NCBI RefSeq assembly: GCF_023718305.1
Contig: NZ_QEYO01000001.1
Span: 1 to 64,000 of the forward strand
Direction of reading: 5' to 3'
DNA length: 64,000 nt
Source of the DNA: Gramella sp. AN32
GTDB lineage: Bacteria > Bacteroidota > Bacteroidia > Flavobacteriales > Flavobacteriaceae
The translations under genes were made by a program, and so were the position numbers. Shown one piece after another: positions 26,644 through 34,253 of the stretch. The notes beneath the pieces were generated by a model. It searched no databases. It was not told the DNA's origin and worked only from the letters and a program-made list of their open reading frames with translations. Position 1 is the first letter of the stretch. The number at the start of each line of letters is the position of its first letter.

Positions 26644-27003
26644 ATGAAAATAGGGGATAACATACAGGAAATACGGGAAAGAGAAAGAAATTATAAAAGA
26701 AGCTATATGGCAAGTTGCTTAGAAATATCTACACGCGCGTACTGTAATATAGAGAACAACATTACTGATATTACCTTAAAGCGACTGGTGGAAATAGCTG
26801 AAATAATGGAATGCGACCCCTTAATTATTTTGCAGTACAAGGAATTAAATAATAAGTTATCCAATCCAACCGAACCCATCGATGTTGTCCAGAGCAATCC
26901 CGAGAAAAAAGATACCATATTGCAAAAAGAACTGTTAGAAACCCAGAAACACATTCTTGAACTATTGAAAAATTTATTGGAAAGGAATAAAATAAAGCTA
27001 TAG
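26644..27003 (+). CDS. XRE-family regulator 2
   Basis: 119 aa. The N-terminal helix-turn-helix reads IGDNIQEIRERERNYKRSYM and SCLEISTRAYCNIENN, followed by LKRLVEIAEIMECDPLIIL. A coiled C-terminal tail (QKELLETQKHILELLKNLL) follows. It is divergent from XRE 1 and first of three tandem XRE genes. It could act on the shared promoter region at 26504-26643. The HTH is less typical than in the other copies, with an unusual recognition helix (STRAYCN). Confidence 0.75.
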   Translation: MKIGDNIQEIRERERNYKRSYMASCLEISTRAYCNIENNITDITLKRLVEIAEIMECDPLIILQYKELNNKLSNPTEPIDVVQSNPEKKDTILQKELLETQKHILELLKNLLERNKIKL

Positions 27004-27036
27004 CAATTCAAAGATGTCAAAAATGAAAATCATATA

Positions 27037-27387
27037 ATGAGTATTGGAAATAACATTGCGATAATCAGAATACTAAAGGGCTTTAAGCAAGATGCTCTAG
27101 CTAGGACTTTGGGTTTAAATCAAACGTCAATATCCGCACTTGAAAAACGCAATGAAATAAACGAGAACCTTTTAATCAATATTGCCGAAGCCTTGGAGGT
27201 CACAGCATCTTTCATCAAGAATTTTGATAGGGCAAAAATGTTCAAGGTAATCAATAATCCAGATAAACAGGTTTTTCCCCTTTCCGAACAAGAAGATATT
27301 GCGATGAATTTAGAAGCGAAAATCATTGAGCTTTACAAGCGATTGTTAGCCTGTGAAAAAGAAAAATTTAGGAAAGCCATTAATTAA
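27037..27387 (+). CDS. XRE-family regulator 3
   Basis: 116 aa. The helix-turn-helix reads IGNNIAIIRILKGFKQDALA, then LGLNQTSISALEKRNEI. The tail has ELYKRLLACEKEKFRKAI, matching the YxRLxxxEK pattern of XRE 1 and XRE 4. The gene lies 33 bases after XRE 2. The product is a cytoplasmic DNA-binding protein, with the target unknown. Tandem paralogues differing mainly in the recognition helix suggest competing regulators. Confidence 0.78.
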   Translation: MSIGNNIAIIRILKGFKQDALARTLGLNQTSISALEKRNEINENLLINIAEALEVTASFIKNFDRAKMFKVINNPDKQVFPLSEQEDIAMNLEAKIIELYKRLLACEKEKFRKAIN

Positions 27388-27407
27388 AAATTTTTGAAAG
27401 AAGGACT

Positions 27408-27752
27408 ATGCGTATTGGGCACAAGATTGAAAGGATTAGAAAATTGCGGGGGCTGTCCCAGGCTGTATTAGGTAAATCATTAGGTGGAATTAGCAAACAA
27501 GCCGTAAGTAAAATTGAGCAACGCACCTGTATTGATGAAACTACCATACGGAAGATTGCCATTATATTGGACATCACTCCTGAAGGATTAAAAAGTTTTG
27601 ATCCAGAAATAGTACTATTAAATATGATGACACCTATTAGCAAAATAGAGGTAGAAACTGACAATGAAAATAACCATATGAGTAAAGAAACCAAAGACTT
27701 ATGTTTGTTCTATGAAAAAATGTTAAGGTCAGAAAAGAAGGTCCAACCATAA
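27408..27752 (+). CDS. XRE-family regulator 4
   Basis: 114 aa. The helix-turn-helix reads IGHKIERIRKLRGLSQAVLG, then GISKQAVSKIEQRTCIDETT. The middle has DITPEGLKSFDPEIVLLNMM, similar to the segment of XRE 1 that reads GVSKEAIGNFSEEAILNI. The tail is LCLFYEKMLRSEKKVQP. It lies 20 bases after XRE 3. It is the closest paralogue of XRE 1 by eye, so one may have arisen from the other. The structured noncoding stretch begins after its stop. Confidence 0.78.
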   Translation: MRIGHKIERIRKLRGLSQAVLGKSLGGISKQAVSKIEQRTCIDETTIRKIAIILDITPEGLKSFDPEIVLLNMMTPISKIEVETDNENNHMSKETKDLCLFYEKMLRSEKKVQP

Positions 27753-27977
27753 AGGATTTGTTCCAATTTCAATATTGGTGCTTCAGAATTGAAAGTAATG
27801 CAAGATGTGTGCCTGTGGGCACAATCTTGATTACTCCCGATGGTCGCAATGAAAAAAGAGATGTTTATGGCGAAAACAGAATCTTGAATAGTAGCAGGCT
27901 TATAGCCCCATATCTACCGAACTAATACTATGAAGTGTTTGGATAGTTTAAATTACAACCGTAGAATAGAGTAAATA

Positions 27978-28009
27978 GAGGGAATTACGCTGTTACCTGT
28001 TCTTCCCTC
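27978..28009. repeat. Stem-loop A, reduced copy
   Basis: The outer stem GAGGGAA (27978-27984) pairs with TTCCCTC (28003-28009). The interior TGTTACCTG..TTC resembles the 3' side of stem-loops B and C, but the 5' partner of the inner stem is gone. It is probably a shortened member of the same family. Confidence 0.45.
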
Positions 28010-28322
28010 ATTATCATTTTCCGGTAGGGATTTGAAAATGAATATTCTAACTTACAAAAAAATACTTGACACATCTTGCTTCCCTTCCTTTTTTTAGCGT
28101 TTTGAGAAATGATATACTCGTCAATCTTTAAACTTAATTTTCGCAAAGAGTCTTAAAAGAGGGGTCTTATGAACCAACTGAAAATCAACCTCCCTACCTA
28201 CTATAAAAATTTACTTTTTTTACCTGGTGTATTTTCCTTTTGTTTTGAATTTCACGTGGCATTCCGTTCAGATTGAAAATAATTCGTCCCGATTCCATTT
28301 ACTTCTTTCAGAGCTGTTTACA

Positions 28323-28440
28323 TTACCTTTTGTTGCAATTTCACTTTCAGGGTTTGAAATTAGATAGGCCTTATAAAAAGCAGGGCGGCTTTATGCAGGC
28401 CGTTAATTTCAAATCCTGTTTCTTCTGCATCAAAAGGTAA
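28323..28440. repeat. Long nested hairpin
   Basis: The outer stem TTACCTTTTGTTGCA (28323-28337) pairs with 28426-28440 with one mismatch. The inner stem CAGGGTTTGAAATTA (28348-28362) pairs with 28404-28418 with one wobble pair. A further GGCC/GGCC (28367-28370 and 28398-28401) and a small hairpin sit inside. Nested stems of 15 base pairs in an AT-rich region are unlikely by chance. It is probably a structured RNA or a cruciform DNA element. Confidence 0.6.
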
Positions 28441-28492
28441 GGCTATAAAAGATGAAGAAAAATATTGAATGAATGATCGTTCTTTTATAGCC
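28441..28492. repeat. Perfect 12-bp stem hairpin
   Basis: GGCTATAAAAGA (28441-28452) pairs perfectly with TCTTTTATAGCC (28481-28492) across a 28-base loop. It starts directly at the end of the previous hairpin, so the two form one continuous structure. Confidence 0.6.
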
Positions 28493-28871
28493 AAAGGTTA
28501 GTTATGGAAATGGAACAAGCGGACTTAAGTCAATAAAGTTAATTACTTAGATTTTATAGAATGGATCATGTACTGTTTTGACTTGTGTCCAAGACCTTTT
28601 AAGTGAACCTCTTTTTCTTGAACGAAGCAAATGCGAAGAGAAAGGAAATGTGGTGAATGAGTTATACCGGGAAATTAGTGATAGATATCTAGTAAATTAT
28701 GGAAAAATTGAAAAGTCTTTAGCGCAAGAAACTACGCTCAAAATTAGTGTTTTTTACTAAATAAGTTACGGATTTTACTGGGCTGGGGAGTTTTTTTAGT
28801 AAAAGTATCAGAGTGGATATTTTTATTTCATATAGTTCTTTAATATTTCCTCCCAAATAAAAGTAAAATGT

Positions 28872-28923
28872 AGGGAATATAGTTTGTAACGTGGCTTTGC
28901 CCGTTATCCTCTTGCTATTCCCT
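28872..28923. ncRNA. Structured element, stem-loop B
   Basis: The outer stem AGGGAATA (28872-28879) pairs with TATTCCCT (28916-28923). The inner stem GTAACG (28886-28891) pairs with CGTTAT (28902-28907), and GGC/GCC closes a TTT loop. The 3' internal loop is CCTCTTGC. Stem-loop C has the same layout and the same CCTCTTGC with compensating changes in the stems, which supports a conserved fold. The strand and whether it is transcribed are not known. Confidence 0.5.
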
Positions 28924-29098
28924 TTTTCACCTAAACATTACATGGAAATGGTATTTGTAAAACTTTCCTTTTATCATTTACTTCCTACTGGGAATAGCCA
29001 GAGAACATATTTTTATAATTAAATTAATTGCTGATCTCTTTGTATAGTAAATAGTTAATTCAAAAAATAACAGGCGGACTTAAATTTAAAAGTTTTGC

Positions 29099-29218
29099 AG
29101 CCGTATTATCCCTGATGTTTCTTATTCAAAACAGAAAATATTTAAGAGATGAACCATTGTAAGATTTCACTTTCAAAAAGGACATTTTTCCGTGAAAAAT
29201 TCACCAGTTAATACGGCT
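29099..29218. repeat. Long-range hairpin with 10-bp outer stem
   Basis: AGCCGTATTA (29099-29108) pairs perfectly with TAATACGGCT (29209-29218). The interior shares the 12 bases ATTTCACTTTCA (29164-29175) with the hairpin at 28323, and contains TTTCAC/GTGAAA (29165-29170 and 29192-29197) as a second stem. It is related in parts to the hairpin at 28323 but not a simple copy. Confidence 0.5.
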
Positions 29219-29304
29219 TGTGAAGCTTTTTCCGTGAAAAGGTTTAGACGGCTATTGTAAAATTATATTTCTTGAAACCAAACGAAATCAAATGAATAAA
29301 AAAC

Positions 29305-29361
29305 TAAGGGGAAATAAACCGTAACATCGCGCAGCGTGTTACCCTCTTGCTCTTCCCCTTA
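29305..29361. ncRNA. Structured element, stem-loop C
   Basis: The outer stem TAAGGGGAA (29305-29313) pairs with TTCCCCTTA (29353-29361). The inner stem GTAACA (29321-29326) pairs with TGTTAC (29337-29342), and CGC/GCG closes a GCA loop. The 3' internal loop again begins CCTCTTGC. Compared with stem-loop B, the outer stem and the three GC pairs have changed on both sides while pairing is kept. Confidence 0.5.
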
Positions 29362-29796
29362 AATTAACCTTAACATTTTGAGGAAATAAATGCGGACATG
29401 CAATGCCGGAAAAAAAGATGAATAAGGTTGAAGTATTATAAATTCTTTCAGCGAAATTAAAATACTATATCAAAAAAATAACATGGAAATGAAGGATCTA
29501 ACAAAATTTTTTGACTAAGACTTTAGATATGCCGCTCCGTAGATTCGGTAACGTAAGAAAAATAAGGTACTGTTTAACATAAAACAAGTTTCTCAATATT
29601 CAAAAACTTCAGTTATATTTAGAAAAGAAAGGTTCAAGGTTATTTCCAAACAACGTTGAACAAAAAGAGACCGATTAATGGTGTTATATTTAATTCCATT
29701 AGGGAATTTGATATTTAAATGTAATTAATAAGAAAAGAACCTCTAAAATGAAAAGGGAAACATATAATTCAACATATTTCCCAATTCATTATACTT

Positions 29797-30657
29797 TTAA
29801 CTCATTGTACATGTGCTACAACCATCGCAATGATAAGCACATTGTCCGAGGAAGCAATCTTTTTGTAGTTCGCAACCAGTTTGTCCTTCAGTATCACAGG
29901 AGCATTGGGTAGGTGCTTCGGGATTTTTTGTATACGAAATATTACTGAAGCTTTGGTCTAAACTACCGTCATCAGGTAATGGTATACCAAAATGAAAACC
30001 ATACAATTGAACATCTGCCAGCACTAATTTATGTTTATCAAAATCACCTAAATCTATCAATGAAAAATCTGGTTGACCGGAACTTTCAAAAGCCATTTTC
30101 ATATTTCTAGCTATTTCATTTTGAATGGATGCTACTTGAAAAAAACCGCTCTTTCCGTTTGGTGAGAGATATGCTTTTTCAAATTTGGATTTTGTTCCTT
30201 GAAGATTAGCGTACTTTTCAATCAACACACCTTCTATTATTTCATTATTGTTTGTTGTAGGAGTACCTGTACAAGACCCTGTGCAAGTACTCTGTAAGCA
30301 ACCATATCCAACATCCTTATTGTAAAATGTCTTACAACTATTTTCACCAGAGCAACTACAGGAATAACCACCTTCTGGATTTTGAGATAAGGAATATTTA
30401 CCTGATTCTGAATTTTGCACTAAAAAGCTATAACCTTTAGGCAATTTAAATTCCACAGCCGAATGTTCTTTATCCACGTAATACCATTCGGTGCCTTGAG
30501 GTAGAAATATTCCATCACCAAGTGAAGTTTTACTTTCCAGTACAAATATTTCCTCCTCAGATGAGGAAGTACTAGATTTTTTTTCTCCATCTACAGAACA
30601 AGAGCTAATTAACAGCATAGTAAGTAAATAAAACAAATAAAATTTAAAATTTCTCAT
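29797..30657 (-). CDS. Cys-rich lipoprotein of unknown function
   Basis: 286 aa. The lipobox LLISSC, with Cys near residue 20, follows a hydrophobic segment, so it is probably membrane-anchored. Cys clusters occur in the middle (SCSCSGENSCKTF, GCLQSTCTGSC) and at the end (QCSCDTEGQTGC, then CAYHCDGCSTCTMS). In between are beta-type segments. The clusters could form disulfides or bind metal. I recognise no family. It is the only envelope gene of E2, lies between the noncoding stretch and the integrase, and is transcribed in the same direction as the integrase. Confidence 0.65.
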   Translation of the reverse strand: MRNFKFYLFYLLTMLLISSCSVDGEKKSSTSSSEEEIFVLESKTSLGDGIFLPQGTEWYYVDKEHSAVEFKLPKGYSFLVQNSESGKYSLSQNPEGGYSCSCSGENSCKTFYNKDVGYGCLQSTCTGSCTGTPTTNNNEIIEGVLIEKYANLQGTKSKFEKAYLSPNGKSGFFQVASIQNEIARNMKMAFESSGQPDFSLIDLGDFDKHKLVLADVQLYGFHFGIPLPDDGSLDQSFSNISYTKNPEAPTQCSCDTEGQTGCELQKDCFLGQCAYHCDGCSTCTMS

Positions 30658-30837
30658 GACATTTAATTTTAGTTTACCCTAAATTTAAAGTATATAGCGT
30701 AAAGTGGATTACGGAAAAGCATAAAAATTGTAAATATTTACATAATCACTAGTAGTAAAAAAAATCTGAACTTAATAAAGGACAATTGAAATTTTTTTAT
30801 ATTTTTAAAAAGGAAGACGAATTAATTAAATTTAGTT

Positions 30838-30924
30838 TAGGTTACTATTCGGACCTTCTGGAATAGAAATTTTGAAACCTCACTATTAACAAGGTATACG
30901 GGAAAAAGGGTGCGTTCTGCTACC
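30838..30924 (-). repeat. Inverted, degenerate copy of an island end
   Basis: Read on the minus strand, this segment aligns with the left end of E1 (about 169-257). GCAGAACGCACC is shared exactly (172-183 in E1), then TTTT, CTTGTTAATA, GTGA, CAAAATTT and GGTC..CGA follow in the same order with small gaps. A degenerate core (GGTAGCAG) leads it. It lies just beyond the integrase stop and in the opposite orientation to the real ends. It looks like a relic end of another element. Confidence 0.5.
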
Positions 30925-30941
30925 ATTTCCTAAAAACTGAT

Positions 30942-32183
30942 TTAATTATTATTAATTTTTCTTTTTGCTCCTATTATTTGATCTAATTTGCTGACATCTG
31001 AGCTTAACTTATTTTCTAATACTCTAGCATAAATTAGTGTAGTGGATAGTTTGGTGTGGCCTAATAGTTTTGAAACAGTTTCTATGGGAACACCGTTAGA
31101 AAGAGTTACTACCGTAGCAAAAGTATGTCTGGCAGAGTGAAAGGTGATTTTCTTTCTGATCCCAATCGATTGCATAACTTCTTTCAGGTATTTATTGGTC
31201 TTCTGGTTAGAGATTACCGGAAAAACTTTTCTGGTTTCATTTAATCGCTGCTCTTTATATTTTTCAATAACTTCCTTCGCAGGATTGAGTAGTGGAATTT
31301 TTACGGACTGTTGTGTTTTTTCTCGTTTGGTATAAATCCAGTCCTTTCCATCCATACCTTTTACAAGGTTATCTGTGGTAAGTTCTTTAAGCTCTATATA
31401 AGTTAAGCCGGAATAGCAGGAGAATAAAAACATATCCTTTATTCGTTCAAGGGAAGTACTGGTAAATACCGTGCCTTCTAAAATATGCAGTTCTCTCTCG
31501 GTTAAAAATTGCCGATCATTCTTTTCAAACTTAAAACTATAGCTCTTAAAGGGATTTTTCTCCAGCCATTCTAATTTTATGGCCAGATTTAGTAATTTCT
31601 TTAGCCGCTCCAGGTGTTTCATGGTGCCGTTAGTTCCACAGGTCTTTCGAGCTTTCTTCGGACGGTAGCCCCTGAGAAACATTTCAAACTCCGTGATGAA
31701 CTGGTAATTAATATGTTTCAGATAAATGTTATCAGTTTTCTTTTTCTTCTTTAAAAACTCTTCTATATAGTTTGCAGTGGTACGGTAGTTTTTAAGCGTT
31801 CCCCATTTAAGAACATCTGTCATTTTATCATTATGATAGGTTACGATGTCTTTAATGGTCTTATGATCTTCATCCAAGCCCGAATAAGAGGCTTTAATTT
31901 TTGCAGCGGTAATAAGATTATCTTTATCCAAAAGCTTCTTCTGGGTATCCAATAATTGAGAATACACTTGGTCCAGATAGCTGTTCAGTTTTTTAATTCG
32001 GGGGGTAGTTCCTTTAAGTCTTCCTTTGGAATTATCCCATTCATTCACTGAAGTCTTTCTTTTAAGACTCATTTCAGAGCATTTTCCATTTACGGTAATC
32101 CTGGCGTAAATGGATAATTCATTTGAATTCCGGTTCAGTTTTCTGGTAAAGAAAAGCACGGAGAATGTAGTAAAATCAGGCAT
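30942..32183 (-). CDS. Tyrosine recombinase/integrase of island E2
   Basis: 413 aa from the ATG at 32183 (MPDFTTFSVLFFTRK), chosen by alignment with the E1 remnant. A TTG start at 32231 would add 16 residues. It has an arm-binding domain at about 1-95 (SIYARITVNGKCSEMSLKR, WDNSKGRLKG), a SAM-like core-binding domain at about 105-205, and a catalytic domain at about 215-410. It keeps HSARH (H and R), LLGHTKLS (H) and LIYAR (Tyr nucleophile). The usual first catalytic Arg is absent: the motif is CYSGLTYIELKEL. Loss of that Arg is known in the Bacteroides integrase IntDOT. It lies beside the core in tRNA-Pro. Confidence 0.9.
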   Translation of the reverse strand: MPDFTTFSVLFFTRKLNRNSNELSIYARITVNGKCSEMSLKRKTSVNEWDNSKGRLKGTTPRIKKLNSYLDQVYSQLLDTQKKLLDKDNLITAAKIKASYSGLDEDHKTIKDIVTYHNDKMTDVLKWGTLKNYRTTANYIEEFLKKKKKTDNIYLKHINYQFITEFEMFLRGYRPKKARKTCGTNGTMKHLERLKKLLNLAIKLEWLEKNPFKSYSFKFEKNDRQFLTERELHILEGTVFTSTSLERIKDMFLFSCYSGLTYIELKELTTDNLVKGMDGKDWIYTKREKTQQSVKIPLLNPAKEVIEKYKEQRLNETRKVFPVISNQKTNKYLKEVMQSIGIRKKITFHSARHTFATVVTLSNGVPIETVSKLLGHTKLSTTLIYARVLENKLSSDVSKLDQIIGAKRKINNN

Positions 32184-32278
32184 ATTAAGCGTCTTTAAAT
32201 GATACAATAGTTTTGTAAAGACGAAAGTCAAATCAACCGTAATGTTCTTCTAAGGTAATGAATTAGTGGGAAGAATGT

Positions 32279-32297
32279 ATTCACCGAATCATTCACT
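32279..32297 (+). repeat. E2 right arm-type repeat
   Basis: ATTCACCGAATCATTCACT pairs with 21444-21462 (one difference). It ends exactly 104 bases before the core at 32401. Confidence 0.6.
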
Positions 32298-32343
32298 GAA
32301 ATGGATGAATTCATATGATATCAGATGATATTGTTAAAAACAA

Positions 32344-32377
32344 AAAACACTGAAAATCAATAGATTAACAGTGTTTT
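32344..32377 (-). terminator. Terminator downstream of tRNA-Pro
   Basis: AAAACACTG (32344-32352) pairs with CAGTGTTTT (32369-32377). On the minus strand it is followed by a T-run. It lies within E2, 24 bases beyond the tRNA 3' end, so the island supplies the tRNA terminator. Confidence 0.65.
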
Positions 32378-32400
32378 AGTCCTTATTTCGATAAGGTTCG

Positions 32401-32475
32401 TCGGGGTGGCAGGATTCGAACCTGCGACCTCCTGCTCCCAAAGCAGGCGCGATGACCGGGCTACGCTACACCCCG
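32401..32475 (-). tRNA. tRNA-Pro(UGG)
   Basis: A complete cloverleaf reads on the minus strand. The acceptor stem is CGGGGTG/CACCCCG and the anticodon stem CCTGC/GCAGG with loop TTTGGGA (anticodon TGG). The T-arm contains GGTTCGAATCC, and A is the discriminator base. CCA is not encoded. The 3' 14 bases are the core attachment site of both islands, so the tRNA stays intact after integration. Confidence 0.95.
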
Positions 32476-32596
32476 AAATTCAGGTTTCATTTACTAAATG
32501 TATGCTGAACGGGCGGCAAATATAATAATTATTGACAGGTTACCATCTAAACTTTGATTTTTTTATATCTTAGATTTCTTAATGCTGTAAGAAAAA

Positions 32597-33784
32597 ATGA
32601 AAAAAATAGTAGTAATAGGAATTTTTGGATTTTTAATAGCCTGTGGTGAAGAGTCTAAGGAGAATAATAAGGCAATTGTTGAAGTTAATCCTGAAACTGA
32701 ACAGGAAATTGATAATGAAATTAATCAGCAATCTCCAGACCCTATTGAAGCAGTAGCTTCAGATAAATATGGATACCAAATAGTTGTAGATGGATTGGAT
32801 ATTCCCTGGGGCTTCGATTTTTTACCAGATGGCAGTATAATCATTACTGAAAAGAAAGGAGATATCATTCTTTTTAAAAATGGATCGAAATTAAAAATTT
32901 CCGGAGGCCCGGAAGTTTATAACCGAGGTCAGGGAGGTTTATTAGACGTTAAAATTCATCCAGATTATACAAACAATGGCTGGATCTACTTTTCTTATTC
33001 TTCGGAAGAAGGTGAAGGTGATGGAGGGAATACCGCAATTATGAGAGCCAAACTGGAAGATAACAAACTTATAAATAAGGAAGTACTTTATAAAGCCTCC
33101 CCAAACACTACTAAAGGTCAACATTTTGGATCCCGAATTGTTTTTGATAAAGATGGATATTTATATTTTACGGCCGGAGAAAGGGGAAACAGAGATGAAA
33201 ACCCCCAGGATATTACCAGAGATAACGGAAAAGTATATAGGTTGAATGCAGATGGAACTATTCCTGACGATAATCCTTTTATAAATGATCCTAATGCTAA
33301 AACAGCAATTTATTCCTATGGCCATAGGAATCCACAGGGAATGATTGTGAATCCTGGAACCGGTCAAATTTGGGTGCACGAGCATGGGCCTCAAGGTGGT
33401 GATGAAATTAATATCGTGAAACCAGGTGCAAATTATGGCTGGCCGGTAGTGACTTATGGCAAGAACTATGACGGCACTACTATTACTGAAGACAGGGTCG
33501 AACCGGGAATGGAAAATCCAATCTTTTATTGGCTTCCCTCCATAGCTCCTAGCGGATTTGAATACGTCACATCTGAAAAATTTCCTGAACTTAAGGGTCA
33601 TCTATTGGTTGGCTCTTTAAAATTTCAGTATTTAGAAAGTCTAACACTCGAAAGTAAAGTAATCACAAAACGCGAAAAATTAATTGAAAAGGTTGGCAGA
33701 GTAAGGGATGTGCAACAAGGACCGGATGGTGAGATTTATATCGCCGTAGAAGGCAAAGGAATAGTAAAATTAACAAATAAATAA
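32597..33784 (+). CDS. PQQ-dependent sugar dehydrogenase-type lipoprotein
   Basis: 395 aa. A lipobox (LIAC, Cys near residue 16) suggests an envelope lipoprotein, followed by an acidic linker. The GSDH beta-propeller (about 58-395) has IPWGFDFLPDGSIIITEKKG, YFTAGERGNRDENPQD, YSYGHRNPQGM and HEHGPQGGDEIN. These match the soluble aldose dehydrogenase (YliI-like) family. It oxidises aldose sugars in the periplasm with PQQ. A cytochrome c gene follows within one base, a likely electron acceptor. It is the first chromosomal gene beyond the tRNA. Confidence 0.88.
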   Translation: MKKIVVIGIFGFLIACGEESKENNKAIVEVNPETEQEIDNEINQQSPDPIEAVASDKYGYQIVVDGLDIPWGFDFLPDGSIIITEKKGDIILFKNGSKLKISGGPEVYNRGQGGLLDVKIHPDYTNNGWIYFSYSSEEGEGDGGNTAIMRAKLEDNKLINKEVLYKASPNTTKGQHFGSRIVFDKDGYLYFTAGERGNRDENPQDITRDNGKVYRLNADGTIPDDNPFINDPNAKTAIYSYGHRNPQGMIVNPGTGQIWVHEHGPQGGDEINIVKPGANYGWPVVTYGKNYDGTTITEDRVEPGMENPIFYWLPSIAPSGFEYVTSEKFPELKGHLLVGSLKFQYLESLTLESKVITKREKLIEKVGRVRDVQQGPDGEIYIAVEGKGIVKLTNK

Positions 33785-33785
33785 A

Positions 33786-34253
33786 ATGAAAAAAATAGTA
33801 TTCGTATTAGGTTTATTGGCGATTTGCGCCTGTAAGGATAATAAAAAAGATTCCACAGATGAGGAAGAAGATTCTTATGTAATCCCGTCATCGGAAAAGT
33901 CTAGTGAGGCATCTCCATTAACTGCAAGTATTCAAAGAGGAAAAGCTATTTATTCTGATTTATGTGTAACTTGTCACTTACCAACTGGAAAGGGCATTGC
34001 AGGAACTTACCCACCACTGGACGGATCTAACTGGCTCACTGAAAAAAGAGAGGAAAGCATACGCGGGGTTAAATATGGAATGCAGGGAGAGATTGAAGTG
34101 AATGGAGAGACCTATAACAATGTGATGACCCCGATGGGATTGAACGACCAGGAAGTTGCAGATGCTTTAAATTATGTAATGAACTCCTGGAGCAATAAGA
34201 TAGATGATATAGTAACCGCTGAAGAGGTCGCTAAAGTCGATGAAAAGCGTTAA
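33786..34253 (+). CDS. Cytochrome c lipoprotein
   Basis: 155 aa with an N-terminal lipobox-type signal (AICAC, Cys near residue 15), an acidic linker, and one class I cytochrome c domain. The heme motif is CVTCHLPTGKGIAGTYPPLDGSNWL and the distal Met region is NNVMTPMGLNDQEVADALNYV. It begins one base after the sugar dehydrogenase, so it very likely takes the electrons from it and passes them to an oxidase. The heme domain is similar to the one at the C-terminus of NirK at 46510. Confidence 0.88.
   Translation: MKKIVFVLGLLAICACKDNKKDSTDEEEDSYVIPSSEKSSEASPLTASIQRGKAIYSDLCVTCHLPTGKGIAGTYPPLDGSNWLTEKREESIRGVKYGMQGEIEVNGETYNNVMTPMGLNDQEVADALNYVMNSWSNKIDDIVTAEEVAKVDEKR

Larger units (their letters stand above)
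27753..29796. other. 2-kb stretch without a convincing gene, rich in hairpins and short repeats
   Basis: No frame longer than about 60 codons with a normal start or recognisable product is present. The stretch holds three related stem-loops (27978, 28872, 29305), two adjoining hairpins (28323-28492) and another long-range hairpin (29099-29218). Scattered short repeats include ATTTCACTTTCA at 28338 and 29164, ATGGAAATG at 28504, 28942 and 29483, and CGGACTTAA at 28520 and 29075. It lies between the XRE array and the lipoprotein of E2. Possible roles are noncoding RNAs, a single-strand or replication origin, or decayed repeats. Confidence 0.7.
21371..32414. mobile_element. Island E2: integrative element with primase-helicase
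   Basis: It is bounded by identical 14-base cores at 21371 and 32401, the latter being the tRNA-Pro 3' end. It has its own arm repeats ATTCAC(T/C)GAATCATTCACT at 21444-21462 and 32279-32297 and an intact integrase beside the right end. The cargo is a primase-helicase, an AlbA_2 protein, four XRE regulators, a structured noncoding stretch and a Cys-rich lipoprotein. No conjugation genes are seen, so it would be a mobilisable or satellite-like island. Confidence 0.75.

Noticed and set aside
27753..27924. Extension of XRE 4 in another frame (stretch ending IAPYLPN)
   Set aside because: It is open for about 55 codons beyond the stop, but has no start of its own and no recognisable product.
28249..28259. 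TTTCACGTGG resembling half of a parS site
   Set aside because: Only one half matches the ParB-site palindrome, and it is far from parAB. Chance is likely in AT-rich sequence.
28323..28492. Retron-like msr/msd RNA
   Set aside because: The nested long stems suggest it, but no reverse transcriptase gene is present anywhere in the window.
28578..28760. Open frame of 60 codons in the E2 noncoding stretch
   Set aside because: It would start with TTG, has no recognisable domain, and lies among hairpins. It is most simply a chance frame.
27753..29796. CRISPR array
   Set aside because: The repeats are few, unequal in spacing and different in sequence. No cas genes are present.
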